Below are positions 7,800 through 15,401 of a stretch of 41,261 nt of DNA, in pieces. Where the stretch lies: the IMG/VR virus record IMGVR_UViG_3300037586_002089, positions 1 to 41,261 of that record; one strand, written 5' to 3'. Origin of the DNA: a virus. The position numbers and the translations under genes are program-made. How positions within the stretch are numbered: position 1 is the stretch's first letter; every line of letters begins with the position of its first letter. A model generated the notes under the pieces. The model saw only the letters and a list, made by a program, of their open reading frames with translations. It did no database searches and was not told where the DNA came from.

Positions 7800-10268
7800 A
7801 TGCATATTTGGGACGATAAGTTTGGTTATAAAAACTTTCGTTATAAAAAATATGCCTACGTTAAAAATAAGATAGGTACTCATATATCACTATATGGTGA
7901 TAAATTAAAAAGAATAGGTAAGTGGGATGCTGACCAACCAGAGTTATTTGAATCAGATGTGAATCCAGAGATTAGAGTATTAGTTGATAACTATACTGAT
8001 TCAGATGATATATCTATAGGTCATAAAGTAATGATTTTTGATATTGAAGTTGAAGTTACAGATGGATTTCCAGATATAGAAAAGGCTGAAAACAAAATAA
8101 CTTCAATAGCATTTAATGATTCAATAATAGGTAAATATTATTGTTATGTTCTTGATGAAGAGATGAAGTTAGATAAAGATTTCGATGAAGATGTTATAGT
8201 AAAAACATTTACAAGTGAGTTCGAATTATTACAACAGTTTTTTATAAAGTATAAAGAAATCCAACCTACAATTTTAACAGGATGGAATGTAGAATTTTTT
8301 GATATAAGTTATTTGTATAATAGAGCAGTTCAAATTGTAGGTCAAACAATATCTAATTTTTTATCACCGATTGGTATTGTTCAATGGAGTGATTTTGTTA
8401 AGAGATATAAAATTGCAGGTGTTAGTGTTTTAGATTATTTAGCTTTGTATAAAAGATTTACATTTAGTGAAAGACCATCGTATAGATTAGACGCGATAAG
8501 TGAATATGAGTTGGGAGAGAAAAAAGTTTCATATGAAGGTACACTAAATGATTTATATGATAATGATTTAAAAACATTTGTAGAGTATAATTTACAGGAT
8601 GTAAAACTTGTTAAAAAACTTGATGATAAATTAGATTTTATAGGTATCGCTAGAGGATTAGCTCATTTAGGTCATATACCGTATGAAAATGTATTTATGT
8701 CATCACGTTATTTAGAAGGAGCTATTTTAGTTTATCTCAGAAAAAATAATATTGTTGCACCTAATAAACCTAAAAAAGAAGATACTAAAAAAATAGAAAA
8801 ATTTGTTGGAGCATATGTTCAAGAACCACAACGAGGTAAACATGATTGGGTTTATGATTTAGATATTACTTCTATGTATCCGTCATGTATTATGTCATTG
8901 AACATATCACCGGAAACTAAACTTGGTAAAATTGAAGGATGGAATCCAGAAGAATTTTTAAAAAAAGATAATAAAAAAACTTATTCATTAACTCATAACA
9001 GTAAATTTTTAGGTAAATATACTGAAACAGAATTAAAGAATATGTTAGAGAATGAAAACATAGGTGTTGCAACAAACGGTGTAATGTACCGGACAGATAA
9101 AGATGGATTGTTAGCAGCATTGTTGAGAAAATGGTTTGATGAACGAGTTGAATACCGTAAATTATCTAAAAAGTTTTATGAACAAGGAGATAAAGAAAAA
9201 TCAGAATATTTTGATAGAAGACAGTATTTACAGAAAGTGGTATTGAATAGTTTGTATGGTGTTTTAGGTTTACCAGTATTTAGATTTTATGATGTTGATA
9301 ACGCTGAAGCGGTTACATATACAGGACAGTCTTTAATAAAATTTACTAAGAAGATTACAAACCACTATTATAATAAAGAACTCGGTGATACTACAGATCA
9401 TTGTATTTATATTGATACTGATTCAGTTTTTTATTCAGCTACACCTTTAGTGAAGAAACGATTTCCTAAAATGATGGAAAGTGGTAAATTTAATGACGAG
9501 TTTATGATGAAACAAATACTTGATATAGCTGATGATGTTCAGAAGTATTTAAATAAAAGTTATGAATATTTTGCTAAGAAATTTTGTAATTTAGATAAAC
9601 ATAGGTTTGAAATTAAACAAGAAGTTATAGCGAAGAGTGGTTTATTCGTTACAAAGAAAAGATATGGATTAAAGATTATTAACGATACTGGTAGAAAAGT
9701 AAATAAATTAATGGTAAAAGGTTTAGATACAGTTCGTTCAAGTTTTCCTGTAGCTATGAGAGAGATGTTAAGTAAATTATTAGAAGATATTTTAATGGAT
9801 GTACCAAAAGATAAGTTAGATAAGTTTATTATTAATTTTAAAAATAGTATGAAACTTATGGAGTTTGATAAGATAGCAATACCGACAAGTGTAAAGGGTA
9901 TTCTTAAATATAGAAATAAAGAGGGTGATATATTTAAATCTCATCGGTTAGGAACACCAGTTCACGTAAAAAGTTCTTTATATTATAATGATTTTTTAAA
10001 ATATAAAAAAATATCAAAGAGATATAAACCAATAGCTAATGGTGATAAAATTAAATGGGTTTATCTGAAACAAAATCCGTTGGGATTAGATACTATTGCT
10101 TATAAAGGATATGAAGATCCTATTGATATATTGAACTTTATACGTCAATATATAAATTATGATAAAATTTATAAACAAGCATTACACAAAAAAATTATGA
10201 TGTTATATGGTAGTATGAATTGGGATGAACCAACAGATTCATCTAAAACAATAGAAAGATTTTTTTGA
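7800..10268 (+). CDS. 43: DNA polymerase, family B (gp43-like)
   Basis: Replicative DNA polymerase with 3'-5' proofreading. From ATG 7800 it is 822 aa, slightly shorter than T4 gp43. Exonuclease motifs: FDIEVEV (D81, E83), TGWNVEFFDISYLYNR (from about 160) and YNLQDVKLVKKL (about 263-274). Polymerase motifs: A DLDITSMYPS (353-362), B KVVLNSLYGVLG (479-490) and C YIDTDS (537-542). All catalytic aspartates are visible, so the enzyme should be active. The first exonuclease aspartate lies about 30 residues earlier than in T4, consistent with a missing N-terminal piece; the true start is probably upstream at a non-AUG codon (see the separate entry). It is followed by clamp and clamp-loader genes. 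Confidence 0.96.
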   Translation: MHIWDDKFGYKNFRYKKYAYVKNKIGTHISLYGDKLKRIGKWDADQPELFESDVNPEIRVLVDNYTDSDDISIGHKVMIFDIEVEVTDGFPDIEKAENKITSIAFNDSIIGKYYCYVLDEEMKLDKDFDEDVIVKTFTSEFELLQQFFIKYKEIQPTILTGWNVEFFDISYLYNRAVQIVGQTISNFLSPIGIVQWSDFVKRYKIAGVSVLDYLALYKRFTFSERPSYRLDAISEYELGEKKVSYEGTLNDLYDNDLKTFVEYNLQDVKLVKKLDDKLDFIGIARGLAHLGHIPYENVFMSSRYLEGAILVYLRKNNIVAPNKPKKEDTKKIEKFVGAYVQEPQRGKHDWVYDLDITSMYPSCIMSLNISPETKLGKIEGWNPEEFLKKDNKKTYSLTHNSKFLGKYTETELKNMLENENIGVATNGVMYRTDKDGLLAALLRKWFDERVEYRKLSKKFYEQGDKEKSEYFDRRQYLQKVVLNSLYGVLGLPVFRFYDVDNAEAVTYTGQSLIKFTKKITNHYYNKELGDTTDHCIYIDTDSVFYSATPLVKKRFPKMMESGKFNDEFMMKQILDIADDVQKYLNKSYEYFAKKFCNLDKHRFEIKQEVIAKSGLFVTKKRYGLKIINDTGRKVNKLMVKGLDTVRSSFPVAMREMLSKLLEDILMDVPKDKLDKFIINFKNSMKLMEFDKIAIPTSVKGILKYRNKEGDIFKSHRLGTPVHVKSSLYYNDFLKYKKISKRYKPIANGDKIKWVYLKQNPLGLDTIAYKGYEDPIDILNFIRQYINYDKIYKQALHKKIMMLYGSMNWDEPTDSSKTIERFF

Positions 10269-10286
10269 TTTTCAATAAGTTAATCA

Positions 10287-10302
10287 ATATATATGTATAT
10301 AT
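10287..10302 (+). promoter_or_regulatory. Near-palindromic AT element ahead of gp45
   Basis: ATATATATGTATATAT occupies this position in the 57-base gap before the clamp gene. Its exact 16-base reverse complement lies at 15010-15025, ahead of the ribbon-helix-helix gene. It may be a promoter core or an operator. A TATAAT at 10306-10311 is too close to the AGGAG ribosome binding site (10316-10320) to serve as the clamp gene's -10. The flanks show no good -35. Confidence 0.35.
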
Positions 10303-10325
10303 GGTTATAATTAACAGGAGAAGTT

Positions 10326-11054
10326 ATGATAAATAAACAAAAGTTAGTACGTTTTATAAATAAGTACTATCTAAATGGCACAGTAGATTCAGTAGTATTC
10401 AATAGTAGTGCATCTACTCAACAATTAGGTACAAGATTTGTATCAGGTGATAAAAGTTTGTTGGGTGTAGTGAAAATGGATAGTTGGAATTATGAAGAAG
10501 CAGATATAGGTGTTTATGATACTGAACAATTATTAAGGTTGTTGTCTGTATTAGATGAGAACATTGAATTTTCTATAAATAAGGCAGGTGATAAGGCTAT
10601 ATCAATTAGATTATCAGATGCATATTCTTCTGTTAATTATATGTTAAGTGATACATCTATTATTAATGAACCACCTCAATTAAAAAATATACCTAATTTT
10701 GAACTGGGTATAAATGTAACTTCACAACTTATTAATAAGTTCATTCACGGTAAGTCAGCATTAGTTGAGACAGATACATTTACTGTAATTACAGATGAAA
10801 CGTCAGCTAAATTAGTTATTGGTTATTCAGCTGTAAATACAAATAGAGTTGTTATTCCTGTAACAACTACAGAATTTGAAAAAATTGATAACATTTCTTT
10901 CAATGCCAATCTATTTAAAGAAGTACTGAGTGCGAATAAAGAATGTGAAAGCGCATTATTACAAATTGCAAGTGAAGGTTTGGCAAAGATTAGTTTTAAG
11001 ATAGATAATTTTACATCTACTTATTGGTTAGTAGCAGCGAGTGAAGTTGATTAA
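10326..11054 (+). CDS. 45: Sliding clamp, gp45-like
   Basis: DNA polymerase processivity clamp of the T4 gp45/PCNA type; it forms a ring that tethers gp43 to DNA and, in T4, also activates late transcription. The 242 aa length is close to T4 gp45 (228 aa). The sequence shows the repeated beta-alpha pattern of clamp domains, for example VVKMDSWNYEEADIGVYDTEQLLRLLSVL in the first half and VVIPVTTTEFEKIDNISFNANLFKEVLSAN in the second. The placement directly before gp44 supports the call. The ATG has AGGAG at 10316-10320, and the stop overlaps the gp44 ATG by one base (TAATG). Confidence 0.92.
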   Translation: MINKQKLVRFINKYYLNGTVDSVVFNSSASTQQLGTRFVSGDKSLLGVVKMDSWNYEEADIGVYDTEQLLRLLSVLDENIEFSINKAGDKAISIRLSDAYSSVNYMLSDTSIINEPPQLKNIPNFELGINVTSQLINKFIHGKSALVETDTFTVITDETSAKLVIGYSAVNTNRVVIPVTTTEFEKIDNISFNANLFKEVLSANKECESALLQIASEGLAKISFKIDNFTSTYWLVAASEVD

Positions 11055-11968
11055 TGTCAAATACTTTATGGGTTGAAAAATATCGGCCTTCATCTATTGA
11101 TACTTATATCGGGAACGAACACCTACTCGATAAAGTATCAGTTTACCTCGAGAGTGGAGACTTACCGCATCTTTTATTATATGGAAGAGCCGGTACAGGT
11201 AAGACCACTCTCGCCAAAATTCTTGTAAAGAATATCGAATGTGATTATCTTTATATAAATGCGAGTGATGAAAATAATGTAGATACAGTTAGAACTAAAG
11301 TAAAGAATTTTGCTTCTACAGTAGGTTTTAAAGATTTTAAAATAATTATTTTAGATGAATGTGATTACATCACACCTAATGCACAGGCAGCACTACGTAA
11401 TTTAATGGAAACATTTAGTAAACATTGTAGATTTATATTGACTTGTAATTATGTAGAGAGAATTATTGATCCGATACAATCTCGTTGTCAATCATTTCAG
11501 ATTATTCCACCATCAAAGAAAGAAGTAGCAGTACATTTATCAAATATACTACAGAATGAGAATGTAAAATTTGAGGTAGATGATGTAGCTACTATTGTAA
11601 ATGGAACTTATCCAGATATAAGAAAAGTTATAAATACTTCACAAAGAAATGTTGTTAATAAATCTTTAAAATTAGATACTGGTAGTATCATTCAAAATGA
11701 TTATAAATTAAAATTATTAGAAATATTAAAAACACAAGATAAGAAAAATGCATTTAAAAACATAAGACAATTAATAACAGATTCACAGATTAGAGATTTC
11801 GCAGATTTATTTAGATTATTATATGATGAAGTTGATTCTTATGGACAAGGACATATAGCAGAATGTATTTTAGTGATAGCGAAGTATGAATTATCAGATA
11901 GTCAAGTAGTTGATAAAGAGATTAATGTTATGGCTATGTTAATTGAACTATTAGGAGTAATAAAATGA
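11054..11968 (+). CDS. 44: Clamp loader ATPase subunit, gp44-like
   Basis: AAA+ ATPase that, with gp62, opens and loads the gp45 ring on primed DNA. The 304 aa protein shows an N-terminal WVEKYRPSSIDTYIG signature of RFC/gp44 proteins, Walker A GRAGTGKT at residues 44-51, Walker B IIILDECD at 97-104, and the SRC arginine-finger motif at 143-145 (QSRCQSF). The C-terminal part is the helical collar region. Its start overlaps the clamp stop by one base and its own stop overlaps the next gene as ATGA, so the clamp, loader and zinc-ribbon genes are likely co-translated. Confidence 0.95.
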   Translation: MSNTLWVEKYRPSSIDTYIGNEHLLDKVSVYLESGDLPHLLLYGRAGTGKTTLAKILVKNIECDYLYINASDENNVDTVRTKVKNFASTVGFKDFKIIILDECDYITPNAQAALRNLMETFSKHCRFILTCNYVERIIDPIQSRCQSFQIIPPSKKEVAVHLSNILQNENVKFEVDDVATIVNGTYPDIRKVINTSQRNVVNKSLKLDTGSIIQNDYKLKLLEILKTQDKKNAFKNIRQLITDSQIRDFADLFRLLYDEVDSYGQGHIAECILVIAKYELSDSQVVDKEINVMAMLIELLGVIK

Positions 11969-12255
11969 GTATGCATCCAAAAAAACCATTACCAAAAGCA
12001 CAAGTTAAAGTAGATTTAACACAAGCAGAAACTATGAAATGTGAACATTGTGGAAACTATTTATTTATTGGTTCTACAATTATAAAAAGATTATCACCTA
12101 TAGTTTCGCCTACAGGTGAAGAAGCATTAATACCGATTGATGTTTATAGTTGTGGAAATTGCGGTAGAGTTCCTAAATCAATGTTAGAAGGCTCTGGGGT
12201 AACTGAGGTAGACGAAGAACCTAAAGAGGATAAGTTATTTCGTGCCGATTTATGA
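11965..12255 (+). CDS. Small zinc-ribbon protein
   Basis: A 96 aa protein with two CxxC pairs, C26/C29 (CEHCG) and C63/C66 (CGNCG), separated by 33 residues, which is the layout of a zinc ribbon. The N-terminus is Pro/Lys-rich (MHPKKPLPKAQVK) and the C-terminus acidic (EVDEEPKEDK). Proteins of this size between clamp loader subunits are known in T4-like marine phages, but I do not recognise a defined function; a role in DNA or protein binding within the replisome or in late transcription is only a guess. It overlaps gp44 by 4 bases and the FmdB-like gene by 14 bases. Confidence 0.75.
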   Translation: MSMHPKKPLPKAQVKVDLTQAETMKCEHCGNYLFIGSTIIKRLSPIVSPTGEEALIPIDVYSCGNCGRVPKSMLEGSGVTEVDEEPKEDKLFRADL

Positions 12256-12502
12256 GTATGTTTGTCCAACTTGTGGACATCAAGAAGAAGTATTACAACC
12301 TATAGATGCTTTACCATTAAAATGTCATAAAGAATCTAAAGGCTATTTTTGTAATTCTGAAATGAAAAAGAAGTTTTCGAAAACATCAGTTATATTTAAA
12401 GGTAGTGGATTTTATGAAACGGACTATAAAAAAACCTCAAACAGTAAAGAAGAAAAATCTATTCCAACATCTGAATCAAGTAACAACGATTCAGAAACCT
12501 AA
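12242..12502 (+). CDS. FmdB-family zinc-ribbon protein
   Basis: An 86 aa protein beginning MPIYEYVCPTCGHQEE, the signature of the FmdB putative regulatory family. Cysteines C8, C11, C28 and C37 could bind zinc. The central FKGSGFYETDYKK stretch is also typical, followed by a Ser/Asn/Glu-rich low-complexity tail. The start is GTG 12242, giving the family's usual MPIYEY N-terminus and a 14-base overlap with the preceding gene. The 3' third of the gene is overlapped out of frame by the gp62-like gene. The biochemical role of FmdB proteins is poorly defined; transcriptional regulation is the family annotation. Confidence 0.8.
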   Translation: MPIYEYVCPTCGHQEEVLQPIDALPLKCHKESKGYFCNSEMKKKFSKTSVIFKGSGFYETDYKKTSNSKEEKSIPTSESSNNDSET

Positions 12503-12929
12503 TTATTGGGATACACTTTCTGTAGAGGATAAAAAAACTTGGTCTAATTATATGATACATAGATTTTTATCTATGAAAATGGAATGGGTAGAAGTAGTAA
12601 ATGAGTTACAAAAGTATAATTTACAATCAAAAGATTTATATAAACTTTATATAAATATTTTACCAAAAAGTAGACAATATTTAAAATATGTAAAAGGGAG
12701 AAATCAAATGGATTATCCAAATTGGTTAATTAATATAGTAGCTAATCACGAAGAGGTTAGTAAAAAAGAAGCATATGATATGATTGAAATGTATATGCTT
12801 ACAGAAGGTGGTATGTTAGAATTAGGACAGCTCTGCCAAAAGTGGGGTGTTGAACCTGAAAAAATAGAAGAGGCTGGATTGAATGTACTTGGTACTATTG
12901 GAGGCTATACTGCAGGCGAAGTAGGATGA
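12414..12929 (+). CDS. 62: Probable clamp loader small subunit, gp62-like
   Basis: A 171 aa (from ATG 12414) helical protein whose central part, NYWDTLSVEDKKTWSNYMIHRFLSM then VVNELQKYNL and LYINILPKSRQYLKYVKG, resembles the gp62 clamp-loader subunit of T4-like phages (T4 gp62 is 187 aa). Position a few genes after gp44 supports this. gp62 would join gp44 in a pentameric loader for the clamp. The start is uncertain: GTG 12405 and ATG 12414 are in frame, with a GGTAGTGG stretch upstream. Either start means about 90 bases of out-of-frame overlap with the FmdB-like gene. The family-like part starts only after about residue 30, so a later non-AUG start cannot be excluded. Confidence 0.65.
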   Translation: MKRTIKKPQTVKKKNLFQHLNQVTTIQKPNYWDTLSVEDKKTWSNYMIHRFLSMKMEWVEVVNELQKYNLQSKDLYKLYINILPKSRQYLKYVKGRNQMDYPNWLINIVANHEEVSKKEAYDMIEMYMLTEGGMLELGQLCQKWGVEPEKIEEAGLNVLGTIGGYTAGEVG

Positions 12930-13321
12930 AAGTTATAACAGACTCTAAAACAGTCAAAAAGTATGCAAAAAATAATCCTGATTTGACAATAGTTGAACAA
13001 ATGGAACTTGAATGGCCTGAGATGACACAAGAGTTTAAGAAGATTCAACGAGAACAATATGAGTTATTTCTTCACAAACAACACGATTATGGTCCTGGTA
13101 ATATTTCAGTCGGTACGCAATTACAAACTGAGGCAGAAGTAAAGTTATCACTTCAAGGTTTATTTTTTCGAATGAATGATAAAATTCAGAGAATTAAAAC
13201 ATTGTTATTAAATGGTGGTAAACAAGCTGTAAAAGATGAACCATTAGAAGATGCTTATTTAGATGTTTCGAATTATGGGGTTATGGCTACTATAGTATCA
13301 CGAGGAAAATGGGGTAAATGA
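12926..13321 (+). CDS. Nmad1 / DUF1599-like protein
   Basis: A 131 aa protein with the segment HDYGPGNISVG, then KLSLQGLFFRMNDKIQRIKTLLLNGG and EDAYLDVSNYGVMATIV, matching the nucleotide modification associated domain 1 (DUF1599) pattern: a helical fold with conserved acidic residues and a D-K-R helix. Such proteins occur in phages and are associated by gene context with DNA base modification or nucleotide metabolism; the reaction is not established. Here it shares the genome with a DNA methyltransferase and many glycosyltransferases, but the immediate neighbours are replication genes. It overlaps both neighbours as ATGA, so it is embedded in the replication operon. Confidence 0.72.
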   Translation: MKVITDSKTVKKYAKNNPDLTIVEQMELEWPEMTQEFKKIQREQYELFLHKQHDYGPGNISVGTQLQTEAEVKLSLQGLFFRMNDKIQRIKTLLLNGGKQAVKDEPLEDAYLDVSNYGVMATIVSRGKWGK

Positions 13322-14181
13322 AACGAATAAGTTATAGTCAATATAATCAATGGATTACTTGTCCACATAAATGGAAATTAAATTATATTGACGATTTAGG
13401 CGAATATACTGATAGCATTCATACATTATTTGGAACTTCAATGCATGAAGTTCTTCAAACATATCTTACAGTAATGTATAATGATACAATTAAAATGGCT
13501 GATGCGTTATTTTTAGATGAAATGTTATTACATAGAATGAAAGAAAATTATGTTAAAATTATGAAAACTAATGGTGGTGAAGTTTTTTGTGGACAACATG
13601 ATATGGAAGAATTTTATAGACATGGATTAATTATATTAGACTGGTTTAAAAAGAAACGAGGTATGTATTTTAGTAAAAAGGGTTATGAGTTAATCGGTAT
13701 AGAAGTTCCAATAGAATATAAGTTACCTAATAATATTACTTTTATTGGTTATATGGATGTAGTTTTACATGATGTAAAAAGAGATAGGTATAAAATTATA
13801 GATATTAAAACTTCTACAATGGGGTGGAACAAATATCAGAAGGCTGATAAAAATAAAACCGATCAGTTGTTATTATATAAACAATTTTATAGCGCACAGA
13901 ATGATATTCCGATAGACAAAGTTGATATAGAGTATTTTATTGTTAAGAGGAAATTATATGAAAAAGTAGATTTTCCACAACGTAGAGTTCAAACATTTAC
14001 ACCAGCAAGTGGTAAACCAAGTATTAATAAAGTACTTAATAATTTAAATCAATTTATTAAGGAATCTTTTATTGGTGGAGAATATAATACTCAACATACT
14101 TATATGAAACAACCATCTAAAAAGAATTGTAGGTTTTGTGTATTTAATCAAACTGAACATTGCGACGCAGGAGTTTTATAA
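13318..14181 (+). CDS. PD-(D/E)XK nuclease, Cas4/RecB-like, probable Fe-S protein
   Basis: A 287 aa predicted exonuclease of the RecB/Cas4 superfamily. The N-terminus SYSQYNQWITCPHKWKLNY is the standard entry motif, followed by a GTSMHEVL helix with H43, the catalytic FIGYMDVV (D147) and IIDIKTS (D162, K164), and a downstream Q/Y helix (KTDQLLLYKQF). Cysteines C15, C271, C274 and C282 (CRFCVFNQTEHC) fit the four-cysteine Fe-S cluster that staples the N- and C-terminal ends in Cas4, AddB and Dna2. No CRISPR array or other cas gene is present. In a phage replication operon it more likely processes DNA ends or recombination intermediates. ATGA overlap upstream. Confidence 0.82.
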   Translation: MKRISYSQYNQWITCPHKWKLNYIDDLGEYTDSIHTLFGTSMHEVLQTYLTVMYNDTIKMADALFLDEMLLHRMKENYVKIMKTNGGEVFCGQHDMEEFYRHGLIILDWFKKKRGMYFSKKGYELIGIEVPIEYKLPNNITFIGYMDVVLHDVKRDRYKIIDIKTSTMGWNKYQKADKNKTDQLLLYKQFYSAQNDIPIDKVDIEYFIVKRKLYEKVDFPQRRVQTFTPASGKPSINKVLNNLNQFIKESFIGGEYNTQHTYMKQPSKKNCRFCVFNQTEHCDAGVL

Positions 14182-14603
14182 TGTTATCTAAATGTAGTCT
14201 ACGACTGAAGCTTTCTGATTTTATAAATACAGATATAGAAAATCAAGTTATGGAAAAAATTAATCAAGCTCATGCTGGGTTGAACACCCCTATATTGTTA
14301 TATTTGTGGTATGAAGAAGGTGAAATAAAAAGTAAAGATTTAAAAGATTTTTTAGTGAGGTGGGAAGATAAGTTACAGTTTAAAACAATTATAAAACAAG
14401 GTCACAACATTCGACCTTATGAATTTATATTTTGGGATATACTTCCAGTTGACGCACCAAGTAATGAATGGCAAAGATTTACTTACAATTATGTAAATGA
14501 AGAAAATATAATAGAAGGCTTGAAAAAGTTTTATGAATATACGAAATTTATTACAACAGATAAACCATTTAAAAAACAAAAAAGAAATGACTACGAAGAT
14601 TAA
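14181..14603 (+). CDS. Unknown protein
   Basis: A 140 aa protein (start ATG 14181, with CAGGAG just upstream and a TAATG overlap with the nuclease stop). It is mixed alpha/beta by composition, with a conserved-looking WYEEGEIKSKDLKDFLVRWEDKL segment and aromatic-rich GHNIRPYEFIFWDILPVDAPSNEWQRF. The C-terminus is lysine-rich. No signal peptide, membrane segment or known motif was recognised. The tight coupling to the nuclease gene suggests a partner or a DNA-transaction role, but this is only context. Confidence 0.65.
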   Translation: MLSKCSLRLKLSDFINTDIENQVMEKINQAHAGLNTPILLYLWYEEGEIKSKDLKDFLVRWEDKLQFKTIIKQGHNIRPYEFIFWDILPVDAPSNEWQRFTYNYVNEENIIEGLKKFYEYTKFITTDKPFKKQKRNDYED

Positions 14604-15000
14604 AATTGGTATTGTAGGTAGTAGAAGCTATACTAATAAGAAAAAGATAAAAGATTTATTACATGAAATAAAAGAAAAATATGGTGATGAAGTAGAAATA
14701 GTAAGTGGTGGACAAAAAGATGGTGCTGACGGTTATGCAAAGAAATTTACATTAGAATTTGATATGGAATATATAGAATTTCCACCGGCTCATTATAGTT
14801 GGAATATGCATTGTAAACTACCAGCTACAAAATATAATAAACCTTATTATGTTACAAACTATTTTAAAAGAAATAAACAGATAGCTGAGTATAGTGATAT
14901 AATTGTAGCCTTTATACCAGACGGAGTAGAATCAAAAGGAACAATGAATACAATTAGTCACGCTGAACGGTTGAAAAAAATGATTAAAATAATTAATTAA
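14587..15000 (+). CDS. SLOG-fold (DUF2493/DprA-related) nucleotide-binding protein
   Basis: A 137 aa protein (start ATG 14587). The Rossmann-like start KIKIGIVGSRSYTNKKKI and the following IVSGGQKDGADGYAKKF are the characteristic loops of the SLOG superfamily (GSR and SGG-x-GAD motifs), as in DUF2493 and LOG/DprA-related proteins. A later ADIIVAF-like element is seen as YSDIIVAFIPDG with KGTMNTI. SLOG proteins bind nucleotides or nucleotide-derived signals, and some process them; a role in nucleotide metabolism or counter-defence is possible but not shown. It overlaps the preceding gene by 17 bases and has no clear ribosome binding site. It is the last gene of the replication block. Confidence 0.7.
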   Translation: MTTKIKIGIVGSRSYTNKKKIKDLLHEIKEKYGDEVEIVSGGQKDGADGYAKKFTLEFDMEYIEFPPAHYSWNMHCKLPATKYNKPYYVTNYFKRNKQIAEYSDIIVAFIPDGVESKGTMNTISHAERLKKMIKIIN

Positions 15001-15009
15001 CATATATTT

Positions 15010-15025
15010 ATATATACATATATAT
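15010..15025 (+). promoter_or_regulatory. AT element, inverted copy of the one before gp45
   Basis: ATATATACATATATAT here is the exact reverse complement of 10287-10302. It lies in the 43-base gap before the ribbon-helix-helix gene, whose ribosome binding site AGAGG is at 15029-15033. A possible -10 TATATT is at 15003-15008, with no good -35. It could be an operator for the adjacent regulator. Confidence 0.35.
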
Positions 15026-15043
15026 TATAGAGGTTTTAGAAAT

Positions 15044-15235
15044 ATGGATTACAAATTAACTTCAGTTAAAATACTGAAAGAGTTATACAGAAATTTCAAA
15101 ATGAATACATTGGATGATGAGTTTACTTTACAAAAATTAGTAAATCGTTCAATGGATTTATATTTATTAGATAAGAATTTCAAAGGTCAAATTAAAAATT
15201 GGAATAATTTGAAAGTTAGTGGGAGTAGATTATGA
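15044..15235 (+). CDS. Small ribbon-helix-helix-like DNA-binding protein
   Basis: A 63 aa protein. The N-terminal YKLTSVKILKELYRNFKMN (strand then helix) and FTLQKLVNRSMDLYLLD (second helix) match the ribbon-helix-helix pattern of small phage and plasmid regulators of the Arc/MetJ type. It would act as a dimer on palindromic DNA, possibly on the near-palindromic AT element just upstream. It opens the short module between the replication genes and the sugar island, and its stop overlaps the next start as ATGA. The regulatory role is inferred from fold and position. Confidence 0.68.
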   Translation: MDYKLTSVKILKELYRNFKMNTLDDEFTLQKLVNRSMDLYLLDKNFKGQIKNWNNLKVSGSRL

Positions 15236-15384
15236 AGAATACTGGAAGTATGACAAATAATAAAAATGTTGAGAGACTATTACATGATATACATAGAATA
15301 ATGATTAGAATGGAAGAACGCTTGAATGTCATAGAAAAAAGTATTAAAAAAGAAGAAGTCAAAAAACAGTTGTTGAATGATTAA
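15232..15384 (+). CDS. Short coiled-coil protein (50 aa)
   Basis: ATG 15232 overlaps the preceding TGA (ATGA) and has a strong GGGAG at 15221-15225. The 50-residue product begins MKNTGSMTNNKNVERLL and is almost entirely charged helix with heptad-like spacing (LLHDIHRIMIRMEERLNVIEKSI), predicting a coiled coil. No enzyme motif. Co-translation with the ribbon-helix-helix protein suggests they act together or form a regulatory pair. Without its good start context this would be dismissed as too short. Confidence 0.65.
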   Translation: MKNTGSMTNNKNVERLLHDIHRIMIRMEERLNVIEKSIKKEEVKKQLLND

Positions 15385-15401
15385 AACATAAGTGAGGTTA
15401 T

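Noticed and set aside
10306-10311. TATAAT as the -10 of the gp45 gene
   Set aside because: Transcription would begin at about 10318, within the AGGAG at 10316-10320, so the message would lack its ribosome binding site; no -35 either.
10355-10362. T4-type late promoter TATAAATA (also at 14222-14229)
   Set aside because: Both lie inside coding sequence of replication genes and have no gene start at a sensible distance; expected by chance in AT-rich DNA.
13318-14181. CRISPR-Cas locus suggested by the Cas4-like protein
   Set aside because: No repeat-spacer array and no other cas gene anywhere in the window.
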